Of a stretch of DNA of 64,000 bases, positions 26,707 through 36,069 are shown piece by piece. Below the pieces are notes generated by a model. That model had not been told where the DNA came from. It searched no databases and was given only the letters and a program-made list of their open reading frames with translations. Source of the DNA: Hyphomicrobiales bacterium (lineage in GTDB: Bacteria; Pseudomonadota; Alphaproteobacteria; Rhizobiales; Xanthobacteraceae); NCBI GenBank assembly GCA_003169835.1, contig PNAI01000027.1, positions 62,001 to 126,000 of the forward strand, given 5' to 3'. The translations under genes and the position numbers were made by a program. The first letter of the stretch is position 1. Every line of letters starts with the position of its first letter.

Positions 26707-27474
26707 TCAAGCACTTAGCTTGCGATCCTTCAGATGCGGAAAGCGCTCGGTGAGCAGCGAGCCAAAGTAATAGGTCGGCACATAAGCCTTGTGCGCGCGA
26801 ATAAGTTCAAGCCAGCGCGCGATGGCGGGATTCTTCGCCCACATCGCATCGAGGTCAAGATCGGCCAGACGCACGATCGTCGGCATCACCGCTACGTCGG
26901 CGAGCGTCGGCTTCTTGCCCAGCAGCCACGGCCCGCCGCTTTTCGCAATTTCGGTATCCATGCGGTCGATCGTGCGCTGCAGCCGATCGAGCGCAGCCTT
27001 CATTTCAGAAACCGGAAAGCCCTTGCGACCCATCGCCAGCATGAATTCCTTGCGCAAGGGTTTGCTTTCGGCGAAGGCGTTAAATTCCTCTTCGCTCATT
27101 TTGGCGAAGTGCGGCAGGAACGCGAGATTGAAGGTTGGCACGCGGATTGCGGCCGCCGGCATTTCGTCGATGAAATGCATGAGCGAGCGCATCCGGGCCC
27201 GCGCCACGGGATCGTGCGGCGTGAAGTTCTCTCCCTCCCGCATGATCTCGTCGAGATATTCCATGATGACGGAGGAATCGATCACGATCTTGCCGTCGTG
27301 GTCGAGGGTGGGCACGACCCCGTTGGGATTGAGCTTCAAGTAGTCGGGCTTCAGCTGGTCGCCCGCGAGTAGGTTGAGCTTCACTTCCGAAAAGGGCAGC
27401 GACTTGGCGTTGAGCACGAAGCGCACGCGCTGGCTGCAGGTCGATTGCGGTGCATTGTAAAGCGTAAAGGACAT
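26707..27474 (-). CDS. glutathione S-transferase family protein
   Basis: A 255-residue GST. The N-terminal thioredoxin-like domain opens FTLYNAPQSTCSQRVRFVL (possible Ser/Cys catalytic site near residues 11-14) and includes NPNGVVPTLDHDG and the SSVIMEYLDE glutathione-contact motif. The C-terminal helical domain ends with a GPWLLGKKPTLADVAVMP N-capping segment. Substrate not predictable. It stands alone, on the minus strand, 54 bases downstream of the protease-like gene. Confidence 0.88.
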   Translation of the reverse strand: MSFTLYNAPQSTCSQRVRFVLNAKSLPFSEVKLNLLAGDQLKPDYLKLNPNGVVPTLDHDGKIVIDSSVIMEYLDEIMREGENFTPHDPVARARMRSLMHFIDEMPAAAIRVPTFNLAFLPHFAKMSEEEFNAFAESKPLRKEFMLAMGRKGFPVSEMKAALDRLQRTIDRMDTEIAKSGGPWLLGKKPTLADVAVMPTIVRLADLDLDAMWAKNPAIARWLELIRAHKAYVPTYYFGSLLTERFPHLKDRKLSA

Positions 27475-27528
27475 GACTGATCCCCAACAGGTGAGAGCTG
27501 CTTTGCCGTCCCGGCGGAACGGAGAATT

Positions 27529-28566
27529 TCAAAACGTCGATTTGAGCTTGAGGTGGTCGAGGCGGTCGATCGATTTGACGTCAACGTGCCGCTTCTCCTG
27601 ATCCTGCATCACATCGAGCGGAACGGTCACACCGGCGCTGCCGACCGCCCATACCTTGCGATAGAAATCGGCGAGGTTTTTTGGCGCGGCCCCCGCGACG
27701 CCGACAATGACGTCGCCGCGGCGCAATCCGGATTTCTCGGCCGGACTGTCGGGGGTGACGCGGCTGACAAACAGACGCCCGCGCGTCTCCTCGGTGGTGA
27801 GCCCAAGCCATGGCCGCCCGGGTCCGGAGATGCGGCCATTCGCGATCAGATCCGCGAGAATCGGCGGCAACGCGTCGATCGGCACGAACATGTTGCCGAC
27901 GCGGCCATCGCCCTTGCCGGATGTATCGCCGACGACGAGCGAGCCAACGCCGACAAGTTCGCCTTTGTGATTGATCAGCGCCGCGCCGCTCCAGGCCGGG
28001 TGAGGCGGCGAGGTGAAGATTGCGTCGGCGAGCATGTATTCCCAACTGCCGACGAACTCGCGCCTGGCCATGACGTCGACCGGCAAAACCATGTCGCGAC
28101 CGCCGAAGCTCGCGATCAACACGGGATCGAGTTCCTTCAAATCGGCCGATTTTCCCATCGCCATGGGCCGTACTTTCAGCGGAGCAAGCGTGCGCAACAG
28201 GCCGAAACCGGTTTCGTGATCGTAGCCAAGAATTTCCGCCGGTACGGTGCGGCCGTCGTTGCTGGTCACTTCGGCCGCGTGCGCCTCCACCATGATGTAG
28301 CCGATGGTCAGTACCAGACCGGCACCGTCGATTACGATGCCCGAACCTTCACGCTCGCGGCCAAGGTTTTGCAGCGTGCGGCCGTCCGGGTTGATGAAGG
28401 TTTTGATTCGCACGACGCCCGAGATGAGCTCATCGAGCGAAGGGCTTTGGGCCGCTGCCGTGCAGGCCCCCCCGATCACGGCGAACAGCACGGCCAACAT
28501 CCGCATGACCGAAGCGGCAATGACCGAAGCGGTCACGTTCGCGTTCGAACGGGGGGGATTGCGCAT
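27529..28566 (-). CDS. HtrA/DegP-like S1C protein lacking catalytic His and Asp (pseudoprotease)
   Basis: A 345-residue exported protein: an N-terminal signal (about 20-40), a trypsin-like region and a PDZ domain (about 245-330, GLTTEETRGRLFVSRV, SGLRRGDVIVGVAG). In the protease core the expected T-N-N-H-V reads T-I-G-Y-I (Tyr90 in place of His), the catalytic Asp becomes Gly120 (HETGFGLL), and only the Ser is kept (Ser193, AWSGAALIN). It therefore probably lacks protease activity and may be a chaperone or binding module. A repeated 15-base unit near 28506 encodes part of the leader, so the true start may be Met21. Confidence 0.75.
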   Translation of the reverse strand: MRNPPRSNANVTASVIAASVMRMLAVLFAVIGGACTAAAQSPSLDELISGVVRIKTFINPDGRTLQNLGREREGSGIVIDGAGLVLTIGYIMVEAHAAEVTSNDGRTVPAEILGYDHETGFGLLRTLAPLKVRPMAMGKSADLKELDPVLIASFGGRDMVLPVDVMARREFVGSWEYMLADAIFTSPPHPAWSGAALINHKGELVGVGSLVVGDTSGKGDGRVGNMFVPIDALPPILADLIANGRISGPGRPWLGLTTEETRGRLFVSRVTPDSPAEKSGLRRGDVIVGVAGAAPKNLADFYRKVWAVGSAGVTVPLDVMQDQEKRHVDVKSIDRLDHLKLKSTF

Positions 28567-28721
28567 TTCCAGGCCCTCAGCGGGACGGCATCAGAATCTC
28601 AAGCTCGCAATATATCACGGTGCTTTGAGATCGCTGGCCCCTGCCGTGACTTTATTTTTGCCCCAAAATCAATGTAGAAGGTCGATTCACGTAACTGCGC
28701 CTGCAACCCCTGAGAAACAAA

Positions 28722-29588
28722 ATGCCCGTGCCTCGGCTGCTGGTGATGGAAGGCAACTCGCCTGAAACTCGCGCCGAGCACGAGGCTGCGGGCGGTGTGG
28801 TGGCGAGCGCGGGCTATGCCAAGCTGTTGCAGGAATTGCTGCCGAACGTGGTGGTCGATGTGTGTTTCCCGGGCGATCCAAGCGTGGAACTGCCCCATGG
28901 CACGACGCTGGAAGGTTATGACGGCGTCGCCATCACCGGTTCGTCGTTGCACATCTACAATGGCGGCATTGAGATTACCCGGCAAATCGAGCTGACGCGC
29001 GCGGTGCTCGCGGCCGGCACACCGATTTTCGGAAGTTGTTGGGGGCTGCAAATTCTCACCGTTGCCGCCGGAGGTAGCGTGCGGCGCAATCCGAAGGGCC
29101 GCGAGCTTGGTTTTGGCCGCAGCATCAAACTCACCGAAGCGGGCCGCAAGCATCCGATGTATGCCGGCAAGCCCGATGTGTTCAATGCGCCGACGGTGCA
29201 TCTCGACGAGGTCGAGACGGTCGCGCCGGGCATGACGGTGCTGGCGACCAACGCCGTCTCCGACGTGCAAAGCGCAGAAATTCGAAGCAACGGCGCCACC
29301 GCCTGGGGTGTGCAATATCATCCGGAATATCCCTTGCGGGAAATCGCTGCGATCGTGCGCCGGATCGGACCGCGGCTGATCGGCGAGGGATTTTTCCTCA
29401 ACGAAGCCGACATTGATACATTTGCCAGCGACTTGAATACGCTTGATCAAGACCCCGACGACAAACGGCTCGCTTGGCGTCACGGCATCAATCGTAACGT
29501 GCTCGACAAACGCTTACGTTGTTGCGAGATCGCAAATTGGGTCGAGTTTCAAGTGCTCCCGACCCGCGTCAAGCGCGGACGCGGGTAA
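28722..29588 (+). CDS. class I glutamine amidotransferase
   Basis: A 288-residue protein with a GATase1 domain like that of GMP synthase: nucleophile Cys106 in GSCWGLQ, and His200/Glu202 in YHPEYP, so the triad is intact. It would release ammonia from glutamine for a synthetase partner or hydrolyse gamma-glutamyl compounds. About 50 C-terminal residues extend beyond the domain and end in a basic tail. No synthetase gene is adjacent, so the acceptor is unknown. Confidence 0.85.
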   Translation: MPVPRLLVMEGNSPETRAEHEAAGGVVASAGYAKLLQELLPNVVVDVCFPGDPSVELPHGTTLEGYDGVAITGSSLHIYNGGIEITRQIELTRAVLAAGTPIFGSCWGLQILTVAAGGSVRRNPKGRELGFGRSIKLTEAGRKHPMYAGKPDVFNAPTVHLDEVETVAPGMTVLATNAVSDVQSAEIRSNGATAWGVQYHPEYPLREIAAIVRRIGPRLIGEGFFLNEADIDTFASDLNTLDQDPDDKRLAWRHGINRNVLDKRLRCCEIANWVEFQVLPTRVKRGRG

Positions 29589-29625
29589 CGAAAAGCTGCG
29601 TCGCGCTAAGCAGCGGTTTTCCGGT

Positions 29626-30597
29626 TCACTGTGCGGCCTTGAGGCCGAGAATTTTCGCCACCGCTGCGGCTTGCGTTTTCTGTTCGTCGATCGCAGCGCC
29701 AAATTCAGCCGACGTGCCCGTATTGAGTACCTGGCCGGTTAATCCAAGCCGTTCGCCAATCAGCGGATCCGTCGCCACTTCCTTGACATCAGCGGCGATG
29801 CGATTGCGCACATCAGCCGGTAGTTCTTTTGTGCTGAAAAGTCCGACGAGGCCATCGGTCGCAAGCTGAGGAAAGCCCGCCTCCGTGGTGGTCGGCACGT
29901 TCGGCGCGGTCGGCGCGCGCTTCTTGTTAGTGACGGCGATCATCTTGATCTTGCCTGCTTCCACATGCGGCCGCACAATCGCGATCGCTCCGATATAAAA
30001 TTGAATGCGGCCCTCGGCGAGATCGGTGGCTGCCTGCACGGGATTGCGATACGGCACGCGCGTGAATTCGACGCCGGCGGTCTTGAGATGGGCCAAGAGC
30101 ACAAAGTCAAGCATTCCGGTGGCGCCGGCCCAATTGATCGTGCCGGGTTCCGCTTTGGCTTTCGCCAGCAGCTCAGGCAGCGTGTTGACGCCGAAGGATA
30201 CCGGCACGGAATACGCCACGATGGTGTTCGACACGCGCGCAACAGGAATCATGTCGTTCGGATTGTAGGGCAGCTTGTCGTGTTGATACGGATGGGCGGT
30301 GAATGACGAAGCCGGCGCCATCAGCAGGACGTGGTTGTCGTTGGTGTTAAGGAAAGTGGTGATTGCAACAATGCCGTCGCCGCCGGGTTGATTTTCGACC
30401 ACCACGGACTGGCCCCATTTCTTGGAAAGGCGATCCGCGAACAGCCGCGCGCCAATATCCACGCCTGAACCAGGTCCGAGCGGCACAATGAATTTGACCG
30501 TGCGTGTCGGCCAGCTTTGCGCCTGTGCAGGTGCTGCGAGCGTGCATAGGGAAATTGCGGCGGCGGCGACGCACGCGAGGTTCTTTATCGTGAGCAC
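29626..30597 (-). CDS. Bug/TctC-family periplasmic binding protein
   Basis: A 323-residue Bug protein: signal peptide 1-26 (LAAPAQAQ), then FIVPLGPGSGVDIGARLFADRL and VVENQPGGDGIVA, the typical nest for the carboxylate. The start is GTG at 30597, placed five bases after a near-perfect AGGAGG; an ATG inside that spacer is followed at once by a stop. The permease gene is absent here. It lies downstream of the nitroreductase and decarboxylase genes on the same strand and may supply their pathway. Confidence 0.9.
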   Translation of the reverse strand: MLTIKNLACVAAAAISLCTLAAPAQAQSWPTRTVKFIVPLGPGSGVDIGARLFADRLSKKWGQSVVVENQPGGDGIVAITTFLNTNDNHVLLMAPASSFTAHPYQHDKLPYNPNDMIPVARVSNTIVAYSVPVSFGVNTLPELLAKAKAEPGTINWAGATGMLDFVLLAHLKTAGVEFTRVPYRNPVQAATDLAEGRIQFYIGAIAIVRPHVEAGKIKMIAVTNKKRAPTAPNVPTTTEAGFPQLATDGLVGLFSTKELPADVRNRIAADVKEVATDPLIGERLGLTGQVLNTGTSAEFGAAIDEQKTQAAAVAKILGLKAAQ

Positions 30598-30701
30598 TAC
30601 ATCCTCCTAGAACTGTGACTGCGGTTCATTTTTGTGAGCCGACGATACTGCGTTTGGGCGATTTTGATAAGCCGATCCTCGGCATGGCAACGCCGCGGAA
30701 G

Positions 30702-31310
30702 TCATAAAATTCGGCATACCTCGTCGAATGCGAAGCGACCCTCGCGCGGAGACAGATGCGACGGATCGCCACGGCCAAGGCAACACAGGAAGTTCGATTT
30801 CCATTGCCCGTCGGGGAAAAACTCCGCGTCGACCTTGCCGCTGTTGAAGCCCGACATCGGCCCACAATCCAGCCCACTGGCACGCGCCGCGAGCATGAAA
30901 TATGCCGCCTGCAGCGTGGCGTTGCGCAGCGCGGTCGTAAAAATGTGATCCGGCGTAGTCTCATACCAGCTGCGCGCGCGCTGATCGGCGAACATGCGCG
31001 GCAGATGCTCGAAGAAACGCAGATCGTAGGCAAACAACGCGACCACCGGCGCGCTCTTCGATTTCTTCACGTTGCTTGACGAAAGCGCAGGATACAACCG
31101 CGCCTTCGCTTCCTCGCTGCGCAGGAACAAGATGCGCTGCGGCTGAGAATTGGCCGTGGTCGGCCCCCATTTCGCCAGCTCATAAATCGCGCGCAGCTCG
31201 GCATCGCTGACAGGCTCCGGCCGGTAGACATCGTGGCTGCGCGCCTTGCGCAGCAGCACATCGAGCGCCTGTTCGGTCAGGAGCGGCTTGACTTTACCGA
31301 GGTCGCTCAT
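30702..31310 (-). CDS. nitroreductase family protein, RutE-like
   Basis: A 202-residue FMN-binding oxidoreductase. ARSHDVYRPEPVSDAELRAIYELAKWGPTTANSQPQRILFL closely follows the RutE (malonic semialdehyde reductase) layout, with the conserved N-S-Q-P FMN contact. In uracil breakdown RutE reduces malonic semialdehyde to 3-hydroxypropionate. It is encoded 31 bases downstream of malonyl-CoA decarboxylase, which fits C3-acid metabolism, but no other rut gene is present, so the substrate is inferred. Confidence 0.8.
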   Translation of the reverse strand: MSDLGKVKPLLTEQALDVLLRKARSHDVYRPEPVSDAELRAIYELAKWGPTTANSQPQRILFLRSEEAKARLYPALSSSNVKKSKSAPVVALFAYDLRFFEHLPRMFADQRARSWYETTPDHIFTTALRNATLQAAYFMLAARASGLDCGPMSGFNSGKVDAEFFPDGQWKSNFLCCLGRGDPSHLSPREGRFAFDEVCRIL

Positions 31311-31341
31311 CGCTACTTCCTTTTAGGCCGTTGCAGTTTTC

Positions 31342-32700
31342 TCAGCCGGCCTTGACGAGCTCGGTGCCGGTTTTGGAAACGAGGCGCTTGACGACACTCG
31401 AAGCTGCAACGGTGCGGCTCTCGGCGTAGGCTTCGTGGTTCTTCTCGATGTCGTCGATGTCGTAGCGGTAATTCACCATCAGGCCGCAAGCTTGGCTGAT
31501 GCCTTTCTCGCCGGTGTCGGCGAGATAATTAATCCGCTCCAGTCGCGCGCCATTGCCCAGGTGAAAGCGCGCGACGGAATCGGCCGGCGAGCCACGCGAA
31601 TTGCGCGCCTGCAGAAAATACCAGGCCGCCGCGCGCACGAGCGGCTCCTGCACAGCCTCGCGCGCCTGCGGCGATTGCCACCACTGCGGCCGATCGAGAT
31701 TGGCAAGCGCCTCGCGGTCGGCTTCGGTGAGCACGCGGGAATTTTCCGTCTTGCGCTCGCGGTTGAGCCAGGCCGTGAAATCGGGAACCGGTGAGAGCGT
31801 GACAAAGGTGGAGAGCTTTTTGTGCTCGCGGGAAATCTCCTCCACCACCTGCTTGATAAGAAAGTTTCCGAACGACACACCCGCCAGCCCGCGCTGACAG
31901 TTGGAGATCGAATAGAACGCCGCCGTGGTCGCTTTCTCCGGCTCGAGCGGGTCGCGGTCGGGGCTGAGAATCGGAGCAATCGCGCCGGGGATTTCACGCG
32001 TCAGTGCGACCTCGACGAAAATCAGCGGCTCGTCGATCAGCGCAGGATGAAAGAAGGCGTAGCAGACACGATCGGGGGGGTCGATGCGGCTGCGAAGATC
32101 TTCCCAACTGTCGATCTTGTGCACCGCTTCGTAGCGGATGATTTTTTCCAGGATCACCGCCGGCGTCGACCAATCGATACGGCGCAGCACCAGAAAGCCG
32201 CGATTGAACCAGGACGAAAACAGGTGAACGAAATCGGAATTGACCGCGGCGAGGTCGGGACGGCGATCGAGCGCGTCGAGCAATTGCTCGCGCATGCGCA
32301 CCAGCGCCGCGGTGCCGCCGGGCGCGAGATTGAGGCGGCGGAACAGCTCCTGGCGGCGCGGCTCAGCCGCAAGATGGACTTCGGCGGCGGTCGCGTCGTC
32401 GGGCTTGGCGCGCCACGCGGCAATGGCGGCATCGAGGCGGGCGCGGTTGGGGCCGAAGCGTTCGGAGAGCGCCTCAAAGAACGCGATGCGCGGGCCGATG
32501 GTGAGTTCCTCATAACGGGCCAGAATTTCGCTGGCGCGTGCGGCGCCTGAGGCCTCGCCGCGGACCGAAAGCAGCGTTTCGCAGTGATCGGCCAGATTTT
32601 CCGAGCGCGTGAGCGGGGCCTCGCGCCGGTCACGCGCGATCAGCACACGGCCGCGCTCGACAATGGTCTGCAAAAGCTCGCCAAAAAACGAGGTGTTCAT
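31342..32700 (-). CDS. malonyl-CoA decarboxylase
   Basis: A 452-residue enzyme of the MCD family that converts malonyl-CoA to acetyl-CoA and CO2. The N-terminal helical domain holds HLFSSWFNRGFLVLRRIDW, the catalytic domain has FYSISNCQRGLAGVSFGNFLIKQVV, and FHLGNGARLERINYLAD contributes the conserved active-site His/Gly segment. Start ATG 32700 follows GGGCGGC; the upstream extension reads as low-complexity. It lies next to a RutE-like gene and opposite a class III CoA-transferase. Confidence 0.92.
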   Translation of the reverse strand: MNTSFFGELLQTIVERGRVLIARDRREAPLTRSENLADHCETLLSVRGEASGAARASEILARYEELTIGPRIAFFEALSERFGPNRARLDAAIAAWRAKPDDATAAEVHLAAEPRRQELFRRLNLAPGGTAALVRMREQLLDALDRRPDLAAVNSDFVHLFSSWFNRGFLVLRRIDWSTPAVILEKIIRYEAVHKIDSWEDLRSRIDPPDRVCYAFFHPALIDEPLIFVEVALTREIPGAIAPILSPDRDPLEPEKATTAAFYSISNCQRGLAGVSFGNFLIKQVVEEISREHKKLSTFVTLSPVPDFTAWLNRERKTENSRVLTEADREALANLDRPQWWQSPQAREAVQEPLVRAAAWYFLQARNSRGSPADSVARFHLGNGARLERINYLADTGEKGISQACGLMVNYRYDIDDIEKNHEAYAESRTVAASSVVKRLVSKTGTELVKAG

Positions 32701-32912
32701 CTTATTTCTGCCGCCCCCTGCCCGTCCCCTATCGCCCTCTAGCGTCCCTGCGGACCGCTCCCTTGGCGCTATGGTAGATGGCAATTTTGACGGAAAGCTA
32801 CAAGCAAGCGCAACCTGCCTTCGATGCCTTAGAAGGCCTAGACAAAACCGCGTGAGCGCGCCACAGGTTCCCGGCGCCGCGCCTCTCGCGTGCTGCCTTG
32901 TAAGGAGCCGTC

Positions 32913-34085
32913 ATGTCGCGTCCGTTGGCAGGTCTTCGTGTGCTCGAACTTGCCCGCATCCTTGCGGGGCCCTGGGCCGGCCAGCTGCTGGCCGACCTAG
33001 GCGCCGACGTGATTAAGGTGGAACGCAAGGGTGCGGGCGACGATACCCGCGGCTGGGGGCCGCCGTTCGTCGAGGCGGAGAGCGGCGACCATCTCGGAGC
33101 TGCCTATTTCCATGCCGCCAACCGCGGCAAGCGCTCAATCGAACTCGATTTCGAGAGCGAAGAGGGCCGGCGCATCGTGAAAAAGCTCGCCGCGCGCTCC
33201 GATGTGCTGATCGAGAATTTCAAAGTGGGCGGGCTCGCCAAGTTCGGGCTCGATGCCGCAAGTCTGCGCAAGGAAAATCCTCGCCTGGTCTATTGCTCCG
33301 TTACCGGCTTCGGCCAGGACGGCCCGTATGCCGCGCGCGCGGGTTACGATCTCATGGCGCAGGGCATGGGCGGGATCATGGACCTCACCGGCGCGCCGGA
33401 CGGCGAGCCGCAGCGCGTGGGCGTTCCGGTCGCTGACATGGTCACGGGCATCTATTCAGTGGTCGGGATTCTCGCGGCGTTGCGCCAACGCGAGCAGACC
33501 GGCAAGGGCGCGTATATCGACACGGCGCTGGTCGATACCCAGGTTGGCGTGCTGTCCAATCAGGCGCTGAATTATCTGATCTCCGGCAAGGTGCCCAAAC
33601 GCGCGGGCAACACCCACCCCAACATCGTGCCCTATCAGATGTTCTCGGCCGCCGATGGCAATGTCATCGTCGCGACCGGCAACGACCGGCAGTTCCAGAA
33701 ACTCTGCACGGCGCTGGGTGCTCCGCAGATCGGCGAGGACCCGGTCTATCGCACCAACACCGACCGGCTGGCCAAGCGCGATGAATTGATCGGGAAACTT
33801 TCGGCGCTGACGAGCAAATTAAAGCGCGACGAACTTTTGGAAAAACTCGAGGCGGTACAGGTGCCGGCAGGCCCCATCAACAATCTCCAGCAGGTGTTCG
33901 ACGATCCGCAAGTGAAGCACCGCGGCATGCGGCTCGATCTGCCGTGCCCCGCCGCCAAAGGCGGCAAGATCCCGGGCGTGCGCACACCCATTGTCATGGA
34001 TGGAGAGCCGATGGCGTCGCCCCGCCCCTCGCCACGGCTGGGCGAGCATACGGCGGAGATTTTGCGCGAAATTGGCGAAGACTAA
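32913..34085 (+). CDS. class III CoA-transferase (CaiB/BaiF family)
   Basis: A 390-residue CaiB/BaiF enzyme that moves CoA between organic acids. GLRVLELARILAGPWAGQLLADLGADVIKVE is the N-terminal Rossmann signature; the catalytic Asp is Asp146 in ARAGYDLMAQ; GTHPNIVPYQMF lies in the C-terminal half (as NTHPNIVPYQMF). The acceptor acid is not evident. It is divergent from the malonyl-CoA decarboxylase across a 212-base intergenic region, so it may charge malonate for that enzyme. It ends two bases before the convergent TRAP permease gene. Confidence 0.9.
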   Translation: MSRPLAGLRVLELARILAGPWAGQLLADLGADVIKVERKGAGDDTRGWGPPFVEAESGDHLGAAYFHAANRGKRSIELDFESEEGRRIVKKLAARSDVLIENFKVGGLAKFGLDAASLRKENPRLVYCSVTGFGQDGPYAARAGYDLMAQGMGGIMDLTGAPDGEPQRVGVPVADMVTGIYSVVGILAALRQREQTGKGAYIDTALVDTQVGVLSNQALNYLISGKVPKRAGNTHPNIVPYQMFSAADGNVIVATGNDRQFQKLCTALGAPQIGEDPVYRTNTDRLAKRDELIGKLSALTSKLKRDELLEKLEAVQVPAGPINNLQQVFDDPQVKHRGMRLDLPCPAAKGGKIPGVRTPIVMDGEPMASPRPSPRLGEHTAEILREIGED

Positions 34086-34087
34086 AA

Positions 34088-35407
34088 TTATTTCTTGGCC
34101 ACGCCCATCAGATAATCAGGCAGCCAGGTTGCGATCTCCGGGAAGACGCAAAGAATCAAGATCGCCAGCATCATGCAGATGACATAGGGCAGCGTGCCCC
34201 ACATCACTTGCACGAGCGGCACATCGGGTGCGATCGCATTGACGATGTAAATATTGAGTCCGACCGGGGGATGGATCAGGCCGATTTCCATGTTGATGGT
34301 AAGGATCACGCCGAACCAAACGGGGTCGAATCCGGCCGCGACGATGATCGGCAGCAAGATCGGGCTGGTCATCAGGATGATGGCGGCCGGCGGGATGAAG
34401 AAGCCGCAGACCAGCAGGAAGAGGTTGATCATCCCCATCAGCACCCAGCGATTGAAATGCGCATCGGCGATCGCCTGCGCCAACATCTGGGTGAGGTAGA
34501 GCGACGTGAGCATGTAGCCGAACAGCACGGCTGCGGCGATGATGGTCAGGATCATCACCGACTCGCGCATGGTATCGCGCAGGATGTGCCAGATCTGATC
34601 CACCTTCCAAAGCCGGTAGATCAGGATCGCCATGATGAGGCACAGCGCAGCGCCGACGCCGGCCGCCTCCGACGGCGTCGCCACACCGCCATACAGTGAG
34701 TACATGACGCCAAAAATAATCAGGAGGAACGGCGCAATCTTCGGGATTGAATGAAATTTTTCCTTCCACGAATAACGAAAATCGATCGCATGGGAGCGGA
34801 AGCCGCGCTTCCAGATGATGAAGATGGTCCACGCCATGAACAGGCCGGTGAGCATCAGGCCCGGCATCACACCGGCGAGGAACAGGCGGCCGATCGAGGT
34901 TTCGGTGGCAATGCCGTAGAGGATGAAGGTGATCGACGGCGGAATCAGAATGCCGAGCGTGCCGCCGGCGCAGATCGAGCCACAGGCGACGTCGTCGGGA
35001 TAGCCGCGCCGCCGCATCTCAGGAATGCCCATCTTGCCGATGGCGGCGCAGCAAGCAGGCGACGAGCCGGTGAGCGCGGCAAAAATGGCGCAAGCGCCGA
35101 GATTGGAAATCACCAATCCGCCGGGCACGCGATAAAGCCAACGGTCGAGCGCTTCGTAAAGATCCTTGCCGGCCGGCGACGAGCCGATCGCCGAACCCAT
35201 CATCACGAACATCGGAATTGCGACCAGGGTGAATTCGTCGAGGCCGGACCAGAATGTCTCGGCAACGACACGCATGCTGTCGAAACCATGAAAGAACAAG
35301 AGAAAGATGATCGAAACCGCGCCGAGACCGAACGCCACGGGGATTCCCGACATCAACATCAGCAGGGTTGCGACGAGCACGAACGTGCCTTGCATGGTCG
35401 GGCTCAC
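34088..35407 (-). CDS. dctM: TRAP transporter large permease subunit (DctM)
   Basis: A 439-residue membrane protein with about 12 spans. Motifs such as FVMMGSAIGSSPAGKDLYEALD, GTLGILIPPSITFILYGIATETSIG and the late MEIGLIHPPVGLN are hallmarks of DctM. It couples sodium-driven uptake with the small subunit. The start is GTG at 35407, whose GTGA overlaps the stop of dctQ; an in-frame ATG lies 12 bases further in. The longer frame into dctQ is an artefact. Confidence 0.9.
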   Translation of the reverse strand: MSPTMQGTFVLVATLLMLMSGIPVAFGLGAVSIIFLLFFHGFDSMRVVAETFWSGLDEFTLVAIPMFVMMGSAIGSSPAGKDLYEALDRWLYRVPGGLVISNLGACAIFAALTGSSPACCAAIGKMGIPEMRRRGYPDDVACGSICAGGTLGILIPPSITFILYGIATETSIGRLFLAGVMPGLMLTGLFMAWTIFIIWKRGFRSHAIDFRYSWKEKFHSIPKIAPFLLIIFGVMYSLYGGVATPSEAAGVGAALCLIMAILIYRLWKVDQIWHILRDTMRESVMILTIIAAAVLFGYMLTSLYLTQMLAQAIADAHFNRWVLMGMINLFLLVCGFFIPPAAIILMTSPILLPIIVAAGFDPVWFGVILTINMEIGLIHPPVGLNIYIVNAIAPDVPLVQVMWGTLPYVICMMLAILILCVFPEIATWLPDYLMGVAKK

Positions 35408-35970
35408 GGGACATCTCCCAATGCCTGCTTGGCCTGGGCTCGCGCAAATTCCGCGGCGTCCTCTTTCGGCTTCAATCCAAATGGTTGCGCGCGTCCTGTC
35501 ACCAAACAAAGGATGTCCGCGATGTATTGAAGGACCAGAAGCCCGAGCCCGACTGGCATCGCCAAATACGGGATCCACAACCGCGAGCGCCAGACCGTGT
35601 TCGAACGCCAGTTTTTGGTCCAGGCCTCATGCCAAAATTGCGTGCAGAGTATCCAAAGCACGATGCAGAAACTTAGCGCCAACAGCGATGTGAACAGTGC
35701 GAGCCAAAATCGGGCGCGTGGCGCGAGATAGAGCGGAAGAATCTCCACATTCACGTGGCCTCTGGTCATCAGAACATAGGCGCTACCGATAAAGGTTGCG
35801 GAGACGATACTGTAGGTCACCACGTCGATTTGCCAGATCGTAGTGAGGCCTAACATGTAGCGTTCGACCACAATGTCGCAGATCACGAGCACGCCGAAAC
35901 CGATGAGAAATGCCGCGAACACGCCAGCGATGCGCGACAGGAAAGTGACCGCTCGAATGTAAGCGTCCAT
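35404..35970 (-). CDS. dctQ: TRAP transporter small permease subunit (DctQ)
   Basis: A 188-residue protein with four predicted membrane spans (FAAFLIGFGVLVICDIVVE, then around WQIDVVTYSIV, FTSLLALSFCIVLWIL and MPVGLGLLVLQYIAD) typical of DctQ. RGHVNVEIL is the usual short loop after the second helix. I take ATG 35970 (MDAYIRAV) as the start; the longer frame needs TTG. Its stop overlaps the dctM start. Together with the binding protein 99 bases upstream it makes up one operon. Confidence 0.88.
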   Translation of the reverse strand: MDAYIRAVTFLSRIAGVFAAFLIGFGVLVICDIVVERYMLGLTTIWQIDVVTYSIVSATFIGSAYVLMTRGHVNVEILPLYLAPRARFWLALFTSLLALSFCIVLWILCTQFWHEAWTKNWRSNTVWRSRLWIPYLAMPVGLGLLVLQYIADILCLVTGRAQPFGLKPKEDAAEFARAQAKQALGDVP

Positions 35971-36069
35971 GGAGGACCGATTTTTCCGGCTTATTTCGAT
36001 GTAGCGGTGCTCACCCAAGAATGGCGCTGCCGGCGAGCTATCTGCCCGCCGGTCGCCGGCAATATTTAG

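Noticed and set aside
27553-28677. 374-residue plus-strand frame
   Set aside because: Antisense to the HtrA-like gene; composition Arg/His/Gln-rich as expected of a shadow.
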